Shown here piece by piece: positions 1 through 11,209 of a stretch of DNA of 64,000 nt. The stretch is from Branchiostoma floridae. Lineage: Eukaryota; Chordata; Leptocardii; Amphioxiformes; Branchiostomatidae. The notes below the pieces were generated by a model. It did not search any database. It was not told the DNA's origin and saw only the letters and a list, made by a program, of their open reading frames with translations. The translations under genes were made by a program, and so were the position numbers. The DNA lies in contig NC_049994.1 of the NCBI RefSeq assembly GCF_000003815.2, forward strand, positions 5,459,670 to 5,523,669. The letters run 5' to 3'. Within the stretch, counting starts at the first letter, position 1; each line of letters starts with the position of its first letter.

Positions 1-100
1 AATGGAAGGTTAAACTTGTTAGTGACCATTTTATTTGACATTTTTTAATATGAATGATATGCTGTCTAAAATTAGAAGATAACTGTCTGTGCAATAATTA

Positions 101-240
101 AGGGCTCGCTCCAAATACCTGTGCACACAAAATTGGGACTGTGCACTTAAATTCTGACGTGATCATAAAATTGGGACTGTGCACCTGTTTGTTGACTGGA
201 TGCACTGGTGCACTTTATATTAACTTTACGTTATGTTACA
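101..240. mobile_element. Fragment of GGGCTCG...AAATAC MITE family
   Basis: Starts with AGGGCTCGCTCCAAATACC and carries repeated GTGCAC words. It resembles the left ends of the fuller elements at 55037 and 60682. No right end is seen. It lies in an LZTFL1 intron. Confidence 0.45.
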
Positions 241-497
241 TATATATATATACAATTGCACACTATTATACCACATTTAGTAATGTACATATTCTTACCT
301 TTTAACTAAAAATTATTTAACTTTTATTATGATATTACGTAAAATCTTATATTTAGCAATAGAGTCTCAGATTCAAGCTCTTGTGACTGTGAGAGACAGT
401 AATGAAGGTTTATGATTGAAAATTGCTGACATTCTGCTTTATTCTATGTTGTATTTATTTCATGTTGATAAATGTGTCCCTCCTTCCTTCTCTCCAG

Positions 498-573
498 ATT
501 GACAGATGACACCTTCACGCTGGATGAAGTGATTCAGATGATGGACAGATTAGAGACAGTAGTTCACAGTGAT
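498..573 (+). pseudogene. Decayed partial tandem copy of LZTFL1 exon edge
   Basis: A polypyrimidine tract and AG at 496-497 precede 76 bases that match the start of the real exon at 620 in all but about ten positions, encoding LTDDTFTLDEVIQMMDRLE. A GT at 574 follows, but splicing from it to 620 breaks the frame. Reading straight on reaches a stop at the second copy's acceptor. The real exon continues 119 bases further, so only the acceptor half was duplicated. It is most likely inactive or a decoy acceptor; a collapsed haplotype or assembly artefact is possible. Confidence 0.75.
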
Positions 574-619
574 GTAAAACCTTTATTTGTTTATAACTCT
601 CTCCCTTCTCTCTCTCCAG

Positions 620-3600
620 ATTGACAGATGACACCTTCACGTTGGATGAAGTGGTCCAAATGATGGACGGGTTAGAGACAGTAGTCCGCAGCGAGGTGGA
701 GTCGGAGCTCATCAACACTGCGCACACCAACGTGCTGTTGCTATGGCAACTGTTCAGCCAGGCGGAGAAATGGCACCTGAAGCTGCAGGCAGACATATCC
801 GACCTGGAGAACAGGTCAGGCATTTCGTTTTTGGCGACGCCTCTGGGGCGGAGGCATTTTCTGTTTTATATTGAATTGTTGGAAAACTGGTGCATATCAC
901 CTAGTTCTGTAAGAGTTGCATACCTTAAGAATTGTGCAAATTTGTCTGAAAGCACCAAACTTGGCACACATGAAGTTTGATATACAGTCAAACCTGTCTA
1001 TAGCGGCCACTCAAGGGACTGGTCAAAATTGGCCACTATAGAGAGGTGGCCACTATAGAGAATATGCTAATGAATTGACCACGAAGCAATAAGTTACACA
1101 TGGTTCTAGTACCCACTGATCTTTATACACATAATACAGTACTATACGTGTACTGCAATGATTGTTACACTATATGTATTAAGAAAACAAAAGCTATAAA
1201 AAGTTTTAAATGTTCTACAGTTGATATTGTCTGAAGAGACCGGTATCGTCATATTTTTTTTATCTTTCGTCTTGTATCCTTTGATACTTCGCCGTCCGTG
1301 TGTTCCCGCTCGCGTTCACACGTCAGATTCGCCCATTATTCTAATGTGGTACTCACAAGAAAAGTCTCGTCATTTTAGACTTATCTTTTAATAGATGTAA
1401 GAATAGAATCCACCATTGTCTGAAGTTCATATCATTTTTATTTATTTATTTATTGGTTTGGCTATACAGGATACACAGCCAGGGCTGCCCAACTAGCCTG
1501 TGGCTATTACAAAAGGCCAACCCTGCTAACAGAAACAGAGACAATACATGTGGATTTGAACAGGATATCATTTTGTCTTTGTAACAATTTATTTAGAAAG
1601 TTTTTGTGATGTAAATTAACCTAAGCGATAGTGTATTAGAACGTAACTTTAACACAATTTACCTCCGTAATATTGGTGTCGTCTATTGACCTTATATGAC
1701 CTCGTTTGTCAGCGGGTATGGGTAGCGCCAGTTTATGAAGTTTTGTTTTGAAAATAAGTCAAAGAGGTTTTAAATCCGGCGTAGGGTGACGATACGGCCG
1801 CTGTATATGGCCGAACGCGTGCCGAAACATAGATCAGCGGTCCGCGTGGCCGTAATCGGCAGTGTTTTTGTACCTGCGGGACCGGAAATCGTGTGGCCGT
1901 GGCCTCGTTGGACAGGTGGCCGCTAAGCCTATTTCTTAATCATTACGAATCCAAGGGACCGACAAAAGTGGCCACTATGGGCAGGTGACTGGTATGCAAA
2001 GGTGGCCGCCAATACAGGTTTGACTGTATTCAAACAAGTATAGATAAAACAGCATTTCAATTTCTGCGCAGAATCCATTTTTATGGTATTTGGGGTCTCT
2101 GCCCTGGTATTGAAACCCAATGACATGAAATTTGGAACAGGGATGCCTATAATTATATAGTCAAAAAAGTCAAAGTTCCTTCCCGCGCCTGATGGCGCAT
2201 AGGGCGGCGCCCATCTCCGTTTCAGTAGCCCTTGGGCCACACAACGCAATCACTACAGCAGGGGGCTAGTCCACTGGTAGTGGTGTGTGTTCAACTTCCA
2301 TACTCTTTCCCGAATGCTGAGTGCTAAGCAGAGAAAGAAGCATGTACCATTTTTAAAGTCTTTGGTATGACTCGGCCGGGGATCGAACTCACGACCTACC
2401 GAATGCAAGGCGAACACTCTACCCACTAGGCCATTGCACCGGTGTTATAATTTTATAACGCATGCACAAATTAAAGTCATATTGACCAGTCCATTTTGGA
2501 TAGATAGGGGTGTTCCAGAAGAGTCCATTCTTGTATGGGGGAGACTTTAAAACAGTCTTTTTGGAATGGGATGATGTTTTGGGGATGGAACAATTTCTAC
2601 AAAAGGTTGATATGAAACAGTATGTTTTTGCATTGGGATGGGGATAGATTGAAGTATGCTGTATTTGCTCAATTTAACACATGTACACATCAAAGTCATA
2701 CCATTTGGTTAAGAGGGACGATTGCTAACCTTTAGACCTATAACTCACCATAACATCAAAACATTTGAGGCTTGCTTTATGTTGTTTTTTGTGTATTTCT
2801 TCCAGAGAACTGTTGGAGCAGATCATGGAGCTGGAGGAAAGGGAATTTGCTGGCAAGGCAGCGGTATGTCTCCTGTAATGCTAGGTCACCTTTATCTGTG
2901 GGGTAACCTATATCTGCTGTTTTAAAAACATTGTGTTTAAGGATACCAAGTTGATGCACATTGGTTTGGAATGGGAATACTTTGAACAACATTGTAGTTT
3001 GATATAACAACGGACATAGGTTACCCCAATTTTTTAGAATATTGCAGTCTGATACAACAATCATCATCATCATCGCCGCACATCACAAATAAAGGTTACC
3101 CCACAGATAAAGGTAAAGTAGCGTTACATGTCTTTGTTCTGAAAAAAAAAATCCTTTGCTGTAGAGAAGTCAGAACTGAAGCTATTGGCCAAAATTAATG
3201 TCATGACTGTAACATCAGCCAAACGAATAAATAAGATGTTGGTTATGTATAAGATAAGAGTAATGAAACAATCTATGTTTTTGTTTCCAGAACACAAAGC
3301 CATCTTTTGACTCCAAAGCTTCCAAGCTGCAACCCCTGAATGAGGGAGGAGGAGCAGCACTGCTACATATGGTAGGGTCAAAGTTTACAGGTTATAGGTT
3401 AAACTGTTGCCTGTTTACAAGATTATACAATAAGTATAAAACTGTTGTGATTGTTGTTAGTTATAAGGAAAGCATTCTTGTTAGTTTCTTCCCAGTTTCT
3501 TTGTTTCTCCTAAGTTGCTAAGTTCAAGCCATGCGATTGTGAGTGATATCAAGTATGAGTTTAACAAATATCCCCTGAAATGACGGCCTCCCTTGTTTGT

Positions 3601-6600
3601 CCAGGAAATTGAACGTTTGAAAGAAGAGAATGAGAAGTTGAGGGAACGGATGAAGTCGGTGGAAGAAAGAGCCACTGGTGTGCTGAAGGATAAATCACGA
3701 CTGGAAAATGAGCTGAGTGAAACACAGGTAAGAATACGGAACATACATTGTCAAATATTTAGTTCATGGCTTTTGAAAAAAAAATTGTTTATCTTTTGAA
3801 TCTTTGTTATGAGTTTGAAATGATGAATACCTCTGGTATTTTGGAAAGTTATGCGTGGCTTAAAAAATCATTTGGGGCATAAGGAGCTCTGATGCACATA
3901 ACCTAAAAAATTAGATGCACAGAAATACTGGTTCAGTGTACACATGAATGCTGATTCAGTACCAAGGACAGGATCGAGTTTGGGAGAGGGTGCATCATTT
4001 AAGTGTGTTGGGCAGGTGCACAACTTTAAAGTGAAGAAGGATCTCAGCAAAAAGATAGTAGAAAAAGAAATAGTACTCTTGTTTGGAGCTTAAGTTGCAA
4101 GCCAAATCCTGAAGTCAATGAAAAGCACATATATATGGTATTTTTGTCCTTTATAGGATGCTCTTGGCCAGGCAAAGACAAGAAAATCTGATAACTCTGG
4201 AGACTTTTCTGACCTGGAAGCACAAATGGCAAAGGTCAAGATGGAGATGTCACAGGTGAGGTGGGCTGAGAAGGAAGGGAGATTATTGAAGGAAATAATA
4301 GTATTCAATGTACAATACATTTATTTGGGCCAATCCCCTTCCTAGGTAGTCTTAATATTGATTGCTTTTGATATGTGAGATGTTTTGTTAAAATCCTACA
4401 ATGTGAAATGGGTTATATATAATTATGTTTAAGCATGGTGAAATGTGTTATATAGAATTATGTATAATGGTAAAATGTGTTATATATGATTATGTATAAT
4501 GGTAAAATGTGTCATATATAGTAATGTGAAATGTTAGGATTATAACTGTACATAATCATAGTATAATTGGACTAGTCCCAAGGGATCCATTGGTGCTTTC
4601 CATGTATTCATTACCCTTTGGTATGTACTCAATAAAAATATAAAGTTGATCAGGTAAAGCATTTTGGAGTTATGGATCCATAATTAAAATGATGCTTTTT
4701 AACTAACTTTTGAATTAAACTAAACAACAAAGAATGTGCCTAATGTTTTGTACCTCCCATCTGTAGGGACTTGATGCAAAGACAATGGAAGCCAAGAGTT
4801 TAGAGGGAGATTTGATCAGCACAAAACACAAACTGTTAGAAGTACAGGAGCACCTGGAGCTGGCTGAGAAGGTGAGGTCTTAGTACATTTGCAACAGTGG
4901 GGAGTTCAAGTAGTGCCAAACAGCCATGCCGATCGGCTGGTTAGCCTTTTTGGCATTGTGGTTTGCACGTTGGATTTGTAATCTGTTGGCCCGGGTTCGA
5001 TACCAAGTGTCGGCATGTTGTTTCTTTCTGTTTCTACTACTTTTTTACATTGGTTCCCACACCACCCCTGTGAGTAACAGGCTAGAACATGTGCTACAAT
5101 GTGAGTAACAGGCTAGAGATGTGCCACACAGGGATATCGATCTCGGAGATTTGAGGACAAATCTTGGAAAGAAAAGGGGGAGTAATGTAACAGTGGGGGG
5201 TTCAAGAAGCACCAAACAGCCATGCAAATTGGCTGGTGAGCCTGTTAGGCGTTATGGTTTATGCATTTCATTTGTGATGCGGCTGCCCATGTTCGGCGCG
5301 GGTTCGAATCCCGGGAGTCGGGATACTGTTCTTTCTTTTTCTACTATCTTGTTGTTTCCCATGACCCTCAGCACTAAAGGAAAGGAAAGGAAAAGAAAGT
5401 GATCTCGATCCAGTTTGAGCTCACTGAAGAGCTATTCTTCCACTGGTTGTGAGACAGACGGACTGGTGCTATGTACAGTATTTACAGGTTCATTGAACCG
5501 GTTAAATTCCCAACAAGCAAAGGAACAGTGGAGCATGGCTTAACGTCCTGTCCTAAGGACCGCAACCCTTTCCAGTAGCGTTGGGTGAGGGACACAGCTG
5601 GAAACAGTGGTTCCGAAGGAGTGAGATGACTCCATCCTCCAATACCTTACCCTTAAGACATGGTGGATAACAACCCTCTACAACACTCCACATGATTTAA
5701 GAAAATACATCAGTTGCTAAAACTTAACAGCATAGTTTCACACATTCAAAAACTTACAAGCCATTTTATCTCTGTTTCTGCAAACGTCTTGACATGCCTT
5801 TCTATTTGTGTCTCTCTTAAGGAGCTGGATAAGAAGTTCCAGGAGACGGGTGCTTACAAGAACATGAAGAAGATGCTGACTCAAAAGAACGACCAGATTA
5901 AGGACCTCAGAAGACGTCTTAGGCAGTAAGCAAATCAAAAGAATCCTTTCTTCACTCCTTCAACCAGCCTCTTCAAATTAATGGATTCTAATCTGTCATG
6001 ATCCAACAAATGTCTTCCTAGTTCACCAAAACCACAAAAAGGCAAACCCAACCTTTTTTCATGGGAAAGTGTGACAGTTATTTTTTTAAATTCAAAAATT
6101 GTGGCAGTTAGGAAATGAATAGTTTGGCCTGGTAGCTGCCTTCACACCTTTGAACACAGGTGGTTGATTCGCCATGCGAATCAATTTGTTTCTGAATGGC
6201 CACAATTTTCAATCAGCAAACAACATATGTAGAAAGAGATACCATTCCGTGTGGAATTGGTGTGTGGGTTTGCCAGATGTTGCATGGACTTTAAGGTGGT
6301 ATCTCACTGCACTTGGGGCACTGGTGCGGCACTCAGAGATAAAGAACAAATTTTCTTACATTTTGTGTACTTGTAGATTGGTAAAAATGACAAAACAGTA
6401 CTGCAGTGAATGAACCCCGCAGTGTCACACCGGTGTCCCAAGTGCAGTGAGGTACCACCTTAAGGTGAACTATTTGGGGTTATGACTGACTGTTTTGAAA
6501 AAGTTCATTGCATTTGGATGGGTGTTCTTTTTGTATCTTATTTCTACACTCCATTCTTCCATTGAATAGTAGCAGATAAACTGTACACTCAAAAATTCTC

Positions 6601-7406
6601 CACTTAGAAGTGATTTCTTTTTATGAACCATTTGTTCGACAGTCAATAATGAATAATTTGCCCCCATGGTATCGCAACCTCTTTCCTCATTTCTAAACTT
6701 CTTTGCCACCTTCACCAGAATATCCCAATCTTTTGTTTGTTCAGACCCCTCAGCGTGCAAAATACCCACTTGCACATTGTAACCACTTTTTCCTTGGTGC
6801 AACTTACTTCTAAACTCAGGTTGCACAGGGTGCAACTTAGATTTTGAGCCCCAGAACTCGATTTTGTTGTCAATTTACTTGGAAGAAATAAATGGACTGA
6901 GGCAGCTCTGTTTCATATCAGCCAAACATGTATGTATTGTATGGTACTACCTTTTTTTTTTTCAGAAATTAGTGAATTGTAGGTGGTGCAACTTGAAATT
7001 CAGTTGTGCAACCTAGTTTTTGCCCCAGGTTGCACACTGTGCAACCTGGCTCAGAAAAATATTTTGTACACTGCCCCTGCAGTGCCCAGTGGCACATAGG
7101 TTAGCAAGTTTCCTTGCTGTTTCAGTAGCAGAGTATATTTTTGCAGGGAGCAATTGCTTTATATGCAATGCTCATTAAGGCACTGCCTCAAACACAGGAC
7201 CCCCATTGTATGTCCCTTCCTAATAAAGGCCTGTGCAGTCCCAACCGAGATGCCCTTCTCAGGCTTGGGGTCTCACAGTTACCAACTATTAGTAATTGGA
7301 ACCAGGAGCTCAACTGTGAGGCTGTTACCAGTTGAGCTATAGGTATATCCTAATAATGACCACAAAACTGTCCTATGTTGTTTCCAGGTACGAGTCTGAT
7401 GACTAA
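620..7406 (+). CDS. LZTFL1: Leucine zipper transcription factor-like 1, 3' part (8 coding exons)
   Basis: Coding exons: 620-814, 2806-2863, 3291-3371, 3605-3727, 4157-4255, 4767-4871, 5822-5925, 7388-7406 (TAA 7404-7406). All have AG/GT borders and matching phases, giving 260 residues after a split Arg. The first residues, LTDDTFTLDEV, then SELINTAHTNVLLLWQLFSQ and EKWHLKLQADISDLENR, match the LZTFL1 helical N-terminal region. ERLKEENEKLRERM opens the leucine-zipper coiled coil, and the end KNDQIKDLRRRLRQYESDD matches the family C-terminus. The known vertebrate protein (about 299 aa) binds the BBSome and controls ciliary trafficking (BBS17). About 40 N-terminal residues are missing because the upstream exons lie left of the window. 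The gene converges on FYCO1. Frame and similarity are seen directly; function is by orthology. Confidence 0.96.
985..2026. mobile_element. Tc1-like TIR element (CAGTCAAACCTG)
   Basis: The left end, TA then CAGTCAAACCTGTCTATAGC, is mirrored by CAGGTTTGACTG then TA on the right. This gives a TA target duplication typical of Tc1/mariner. The subterminal GGCCACTATAGAGAGG motif recurs inverted near the right end. No transposase ORF is visible, so it is non-autonomous. The same family appears at 47107-47591 and, decayed, at 18400-18974 and near 56376. It lies in the LZTFL1 intron after exon 620-814. Confidence 0.8.
2255..2441 (-). mobile_element. tRNA-derived SINE
   Basis: On the minus strand, GGCCTAGTGGGTAGAG matches a Pol III box A, and GTTCGATCCCC (complement of 2378-2388) is a box B at normal tRNA spacing. 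The non-tRNA body runs to about 2255. A functional tRNA is rejected because no acceptor stem closes. It is intronic in LZTFL1. Confidence 0.7.
4892..5398 (+). mobile_element. Two tandem tRNA-derived SINE copies
   Basis: Two units begin with CAACAGTGG (4892) and AACAGTGG (about 5189), each followed by GTTCAAG, a CCAAACAGCCATG block and a tRNA-like part. Box B words are GGTTCGATACC (4994-5004) and GGTTCGAATCCC (5301-5312). Both end in T-rich TTCTTTCT-type tails, and the second runs into GGAAA repeats. They lie in the LZTFL1 intron after exon 4767-4871. Confidence 0.65.
6295..6459. mobile_element. TTAA-flanked MITE
   Basis: TTAA (6291-6294) then GGTGGTATCTCACTGCACTT is mirrored by AAGTGCAGTGAGGTACCACC then TTAA (6460-6463). 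At 165 bp with no ORF, it fits a piggyBac- or Kolobok-type non-autonomous element. It lies in the last LZTFL1 intron. Confidence 0.85.
6751..7073. mobile_element. GTGCAAAATAC MITE, copy 1
   Basis: Ends are CAGCGTGCAAAATAC and its imperfect inverse ATTTTGTACACTG, flanked by CCCCT direct repeats (6746-6750, 7074-7078). The interior has repeated TTGCAC/GTGCAA words. A near-identical copy in the same orientation lies at 33514-33837. Confidence 0.75.
7100..7345. repeat. SINE-like repeat at the end of the last LZTFL1 intron
   Basis: Shares the GGCACTGCCTCAA / GTTTCAGTAGCAG word set with 50781-51010 in inverted orientation. GAACCAGGAGCTCAACTGTG resembles the tRNA-like head seen there. It ends about 40 bp before the last LZTFL1 exon. 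Confidence 0.45.
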
Positions 7407-7745
7407 CAAGGCTGTGCCTTGAGAAGAAGTTGTAACAAATCAGCGGAGCACCGGAAAAATGAGCATCACTCACCTATACAGCATGGTGGAACTTATTTTT
7501 GACAATTAGGGTAGTCATAGTAGATTTTTATTATGAATCTGTTGTACATTTATCAAGGAAAGTGGACATAAGTAGATATTTACAAGCTCACAGAACGTTG
7601 TGGCATTGTAGTGAATGCATAGTAGTCTGATATTAAAGGAATATTAGGCCACACCAATTTAATTTCTTGGTTCTCGGATTCGCTCGCTCCTATTTTTTGG
7701 AAAAAAAAATAAAAATAAAAATTACCACTCAGCAAATTTTCACCA

Positions 7746-8531
7746 TTATTGAAACCATTCACCAACTTTCTGGTGTAGCAAATTGGCCTTTATATTACCA
7801 ACTGGGAGATTTACTTCACCGCTCTCAACATCTGTCGTTGCTGTTGTCAACTCCCTTCCCCTGGTTGAAAGGTTGTCTACAATACCAAAAAGTTCCTCCC
7901 CCACTGGTTCTGAAGTCGCCCTTGCAGACACAGGGTTCAAGCCCACTTCGGTTGTAGCTACATTACAGTTCCTTCCCAATAAACCGTCCAACTTCTTAGT
8001 TACTTCCTTCAAAGATGCAGTTACAGATTTCAAAATGATTGACACTGGTTTGGTCCTTGTGACTTTGTCTGTGTTAACTCCATTCAGAATACATGCTGCA
8101 CATATGTAGTCAAGGTCATTTTCAACAAGAAAAGTACAAGTTTTGTCTGCCAGCTTTGCACATGAGTTATGCCACCATGTAGTACAACTATCACAATAAA
8201 TCCATTGCCCTCCCTCGTCGTGTTCGCTCCCACAATAACAACTGTCACAGTTTTCGCTGGCGGTTACCGCCTGTGTTCTTTCCTTGTGTACGTCGCATAT
8301 GGAATCCTGCTTACCTTGCCTTCTTCTGGTCACTTGGACCCTTTGCTTGCTTTGTTTCTCACCTGCCCTGGGTGGTTTGACTTTGTGCCCTTTCCTTGCG
8401 TCAGGATTTTGTTTATCCATGTGTGTTTCTGTTGCTCCATTTCCCCTTTGCTGCTCTGCGTGTTGTTGGTTTTCCTTCCCCGGCCCTGTATTGCACTGTG
8501 CCCGGCTTCCCTGCCTGGTCGTTATCGGCAT
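7746..8531 (-). CDS. CR1-like LINE ORF1, PHD-finger protein (261 aa)
   Basis: An ATG-initiated ORF of 261 residues. The first 80 residues are basic and low in complexity (KQSKQRVQVTRRRQGKQ). Residues about 95-143 hold a PHD-type zinc finger: CDSCYCG, then CDSCTTWWHNSCAKL, then YICAACI, giving the C4-H-C3 spacing. The rest is Thr/Val-rich with a weak coiled-coil segment. PHD fingers are known in ORF1 of CR1-like LINEs (established family knowledge), which fits the adjacent RT. The reading frame is intact, but the gene runs opposite to the RT. It ends about 20 bp from the left TIR. A host chromatin gene is unlikely given the lack of introns and the element borders. Confidence 0.75.
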   Translation of the reverse strand: MPITTRQGSRAQCNTGPGKENQQHAEQQRGNGATETHMDKQNPDARKGHKVKPPRAGEKQSKQRVQVTRRRQGKQDSICDVHKERTQAVTASENCDSCYCGSEHDEGGQWIYCDSCTTWWHNSCAKLADKTCTFLVENDLDYICAACILNGVNTDKVTRTKPVSIILKSVTASLKEVTKKLDGLLGRNCNVATTEVGLNPVSARATSEPVGEELFGIVDNLSTRGRELTTATTDVESGEVNLPVGNIKANLLHQKVGEWFQ

Positions 8532-9033
8532 CCTGTTTCCTACTCCAGTCGGGTCGTCCTACTTATCTGGGGACTTGTCCTAATGGCTTTTCCTGCCAGA
8601 GGAAACTTTATCCAAGAAAGGGAACTAGTAAGTGGCGCGACCAAAACTCAAGGGAAAAGGCGCTCAGCGCCCCGCCGACATTTCCGCCCGGCTAGCCGCA
8701 GAAACAAGCTAAAAACTAAGCTAAAAACTCACTGAAAGTTACTCGGTAACCTCACACTATCAAAATCCTTTCTGCTAAAACATTTGAGCCCTAAAACATC
8801 CGAGGAAAATCCTGCTGGCGCTTCCTGCCAGGGGAAACTTGACGAAAAACAATATGGCGCCGCCCGAGTCACCTCGTGGTACGAAAGAAAGGGTCACAGA
8901 CCGCCTAATTTTTCGAAAAAACTTCCCGGAGTATCGTAAAAAGAGAACCTAGGACTTCTAATTACTGAAAGTCTACCTAAAACAGACTACAGTTAAAATA
9001 TCAATCGTTTAAAATCGCATAAGTCAGGTTGGT
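8532..9033. promoter_or_regulatory. GC-rich spacer between divergent PHD and RT ORFs
   Basis: Holds two direct copies of TTCCTGCCAG(A/G)GGAAACTT (about 8588 and 8821) and CpG-rich words (GGCGCTCAGCGCCCCGCCGA, ATGGCGCCGCCCGAG). If the minus-strand half is an inverted LINE 5' end, this is its 5' UTR and internal promoter. It could act bidirectionally. No core promoter is demonstrated. Confidence 0.4.
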
Positions 9034-11172
9034 TTGCGAGAGCAAGTCGAGACACGTCCTCTCTCTCTTCACGCATGCGCAATATTGAACTGGGATATTG
9101 ACTGGGATACTGAGATAAGTCACATGGAGGTCTCTCAGGCATGGACAAGGTTCTGCGAACTACTCAATAAGGTGGTGGATGAGTGTATCCCATTGACTAG
9201 AGGAGTCCAAAGACCTAATAAGCTTTACTTGAACAAGCAAGCAATGGAAGTAAAAAACAAGAAAAGGAAGATGTGGTCAAAATGGAAAAGCTCTGGTAGT
9301 CTTGCAGACTTCAGAAGGTATGCAGCAGTAAGAAACTCACTTAGAAGTCTAACACGACAGCTGTGCAGTGAATACGAGCACAGGCTGGTGAGGGATCTTA
9401 AGGACAATCCCAAAAACTTCTGGAGGTACACGAAGTCCCGTCTCAGTACAAGGCCCAAAATAGGTAGTCTGGTCAAACCAGATGGTTCAATGGCACTGAC
9501 AGACTTAGACAAAGCGGAGGTCCTAAACAACTTCTTTGCTAGTGTATTCACGGACGAGAATACATCTAGCATACCCAGAGCTAACGCCAAAACAGTGACT
9601 TCAGTTCTTGACAATTTCGAGATAAGTAGGGAAACTGTAGAAAGGAAGTTATCAGAACTCAACCCAACAAAGTCAGCTGGACCAGACGGTCTTCACTCAA
9701 GACTTCTGAAGGAGCTCGCAAGTGAGCTGTCGTACCCAGTATCAGTTATTCTCAAGAAGTCGCTGGAGGCGGGATGCGTACCAGCCGACTGGAAGACAGC
9801 ACATATAACTCCGATCCACAAGAAGGGTAGCAGACAAGACCCAGGAAACTACAGACCTGTAAGCTTAACCTCCGTGGTTGTCAAGACACTTGAGTCCATC
9901 ATTAGAGATGTACTCGTCGACCATCTTATGGCAAACGAGTTATTTACAGACGCTCAACATGGGTTCGTACCCAAAAGATCTTGTACCACTCAGCTACTGG
10001 TAGTCATGAACGATTGGTCACAGTGTCTAGAGAGGGGGGAACCAGTGGACAGCATCTACTTAGACTTCAAAAAAGCTTTTGATTCAGTTCCCCACAAGAG
10101 GTTACTCGTCAAGCTGCACTCATATGGGATAAGGGGCCATACACTTAAGTGGATACAGGACTTTCTCAGCAACAGGAGGCAGAAAGTAGTTATCAATGGA
10201 GCGCACTCCTCCTGGCGTAACGTCAAGAGTGGAATCCCGCAGGGAAGTGTTCTGGGTCCTACGTTATTTGTTGTTTTTATAAACGACCTGCCGGAGGTTG
10301 TGACCAGTGCAGTGAAGATCTTTGCTGACGATAGCAAAATCTACAGACCGATCCTATGCAAGGAGGATCAGGAAGCGCTTCAGCGTGACCTCCAAGCTGT
10401 GGAAAAGTGGTCGGAGGTGTGGCAACTCCCCTTCAACGCTGGGAAATGCAAAGTACTCCACTTGGGAAGAGGCAACCAAAGAGCAGAGTACAGACTGGGT
10501 GGGCTAATTCTGGAAGAAACCAAAGTCGAGAAAGACCTCGGGGTGTCTGTCGACGAGCAGTTAAAGTTCCACGTTAACACCACAGTCTCAGCGCAAAAGG
10601 CAAACCAAATATTAGGCTTGGTAAAAAGAACCTTCAGTAACTTGGATGAAGTAACAGTGCCCCTCCTCTACAAATCGATGGTTCGCCCCCATTTAGAGTA
10701 TGCGAACGCTGTTTGGGGGCCGCATTTCAAAGTCGACCAGAACACTGTGGAAAAAGTACAACGTAGAGCAACAAGGCTGGTCCCAACACTCAAGTCCTTT
10801 CCGTATAGTGTTAGGCTGGAGAGTTTGAAGCTACCATCACTCCACTATAGAAGAGCCAGAGGGGATATGATACAAGTCTTTAAGTTCCTCACGGGAAGGG
10901 AGAGGGTTAGTGCACAGAGTTTCTTCACCGAGAGTCAACATCAGTCAACTAGAGGGCATCGCTTCAAACTTACGGTGCCACTGGCAAAGTCCTTGGTACG
11001 TCGCCAGTCGTTTGCGGTTCGAGTAGTACAAAATTGGAACTCGCTGCCGGCTGAGGTCGTAGAGGCAGAGTCGGTTAACGCGTTTAAAACGAGGTTGGAC
11101 TTATGTTGGAGTAAGAAGAGATACCACGATCGTCAGGAGGGTGACTACACAGGCGCAGCCTACTTCACCTAG
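9034..11172 (+). CDS. CR1-clade reverse transcriptase, endonuclease lost
   Basis: An uninterrupted frame of about 710 residues ending TAG (11170-11172). The frame is closed by a stop at 9010-9012 and has no ATG at its head, so it is a 5'-truncated ORF2. The pre-RT linker (KKRKMWSKWKSSGSLADFRR, DNPKNFWRYTKSRL, KAEVLNNFFASVFT) is CR1-like. RT motifs follow in order: SAGPDGLHSRLLKEL, ADWKTAHITPIHKKG, NYRPVSLTSVVVK, QHGFVPKRSC, then catalytic block A YLDFKKAFDSVPH, SGIPQGSVLGPTLF, and block C as FADDSK, which keeps the ADD core. The C-terminal region VRPHLEYANAVWGP is typical. The apurinic-type endonuclease is absent. The frame is intact, so the insertion is young. Confidence 0.92.
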   Translation: MREQVETRPLSLHACAILNWDIDWDTEISHMEVSQAWTRFCELLNKVVDECIPLTRGVQRPNKLYLNKQAMEVKNKKRKMWSKWKSSGSLADFRRYAAVRNSLRSLTRQLCSEYEHRLVRDLKDNPKNFWRYTKSRLSTRPKIGSLVKPDGSMALTDLDKAEVLNNFFASVFTDENTSSIPRANAKTVTSVLDNFEISRETVERKLSELNPTKSAGPDGLHSRLLKELASELSYPVSVILKKSLEAGCVPADWKTAHITPIHKKGSRQDPGNYRPVSLTSVVVKTLESIIRDVLVDHLMANELFTDAQHGFVPKRSCTTQLLVVMNDWSQCLERGEPVDSIYLDFKKAFDSVPHKRLLVKLHSYGIRGHTLKWIQDFLSNRRQKVVINGAHSSWRNVKSGIPQGSVLGPTLFVVFINDLPEVVTSAVKIFADDSKIYRPILCKEDQEALQRDLQAVEKWSEVWQLPFNAGKCKVLHLGRGNQRAEYRLGGLILEETKVEKDLGVSVDEQLKFHVNTTVSAQKANQILGLVKRTFSNLDEVTVPLLYKSMVRPHLEYANAVWGPHFKVDQNTVEKVQRRATRLVPTLKSFPYSVRLESLKLPSLHYRRARGDMIQVFKFLTGRERVSAQSFFTESQHQSTRGHRFKLTVPLAKSLVRRQSFAVRVVQNWNSLPAEVVEAESVNAFKTRLDLCWSKKRYHDRQEGDYTGAAYFT

Positions 11173-11174
11173 AC

Positions 11175-11209
11175 ATCATCAAGGTATCATCAAGGTATCA
11201 TCAAGGTAT
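11175..11209 (+). repeat. Three 11-bp tandem repeats ending the LINE
   Basis: The 11-mer ATCATCAAGGT repeats three times directly after the RT stop. Short 3' tandem repeats instead of poly(A) are a known CR1/L2 3'-end trait. They mark the probable LINE end, leaving 11210-11428 as host TIR-element sequence. Confidence 0.7.

Noticed and set aside
2255-2441. Functional tRNA genes at 2378, 4994 and 5301
   Set aside because: Box A/B words are present but acceptor and anticodon stems do not close. Bodies and tails are SINE-like.
8169-8735. 188-aa plus-strand ORF opposite the PHD protein
   Set aside because: Antisense to a frame with a clear zinc finger. Its hydrophobic content comes from the complement.
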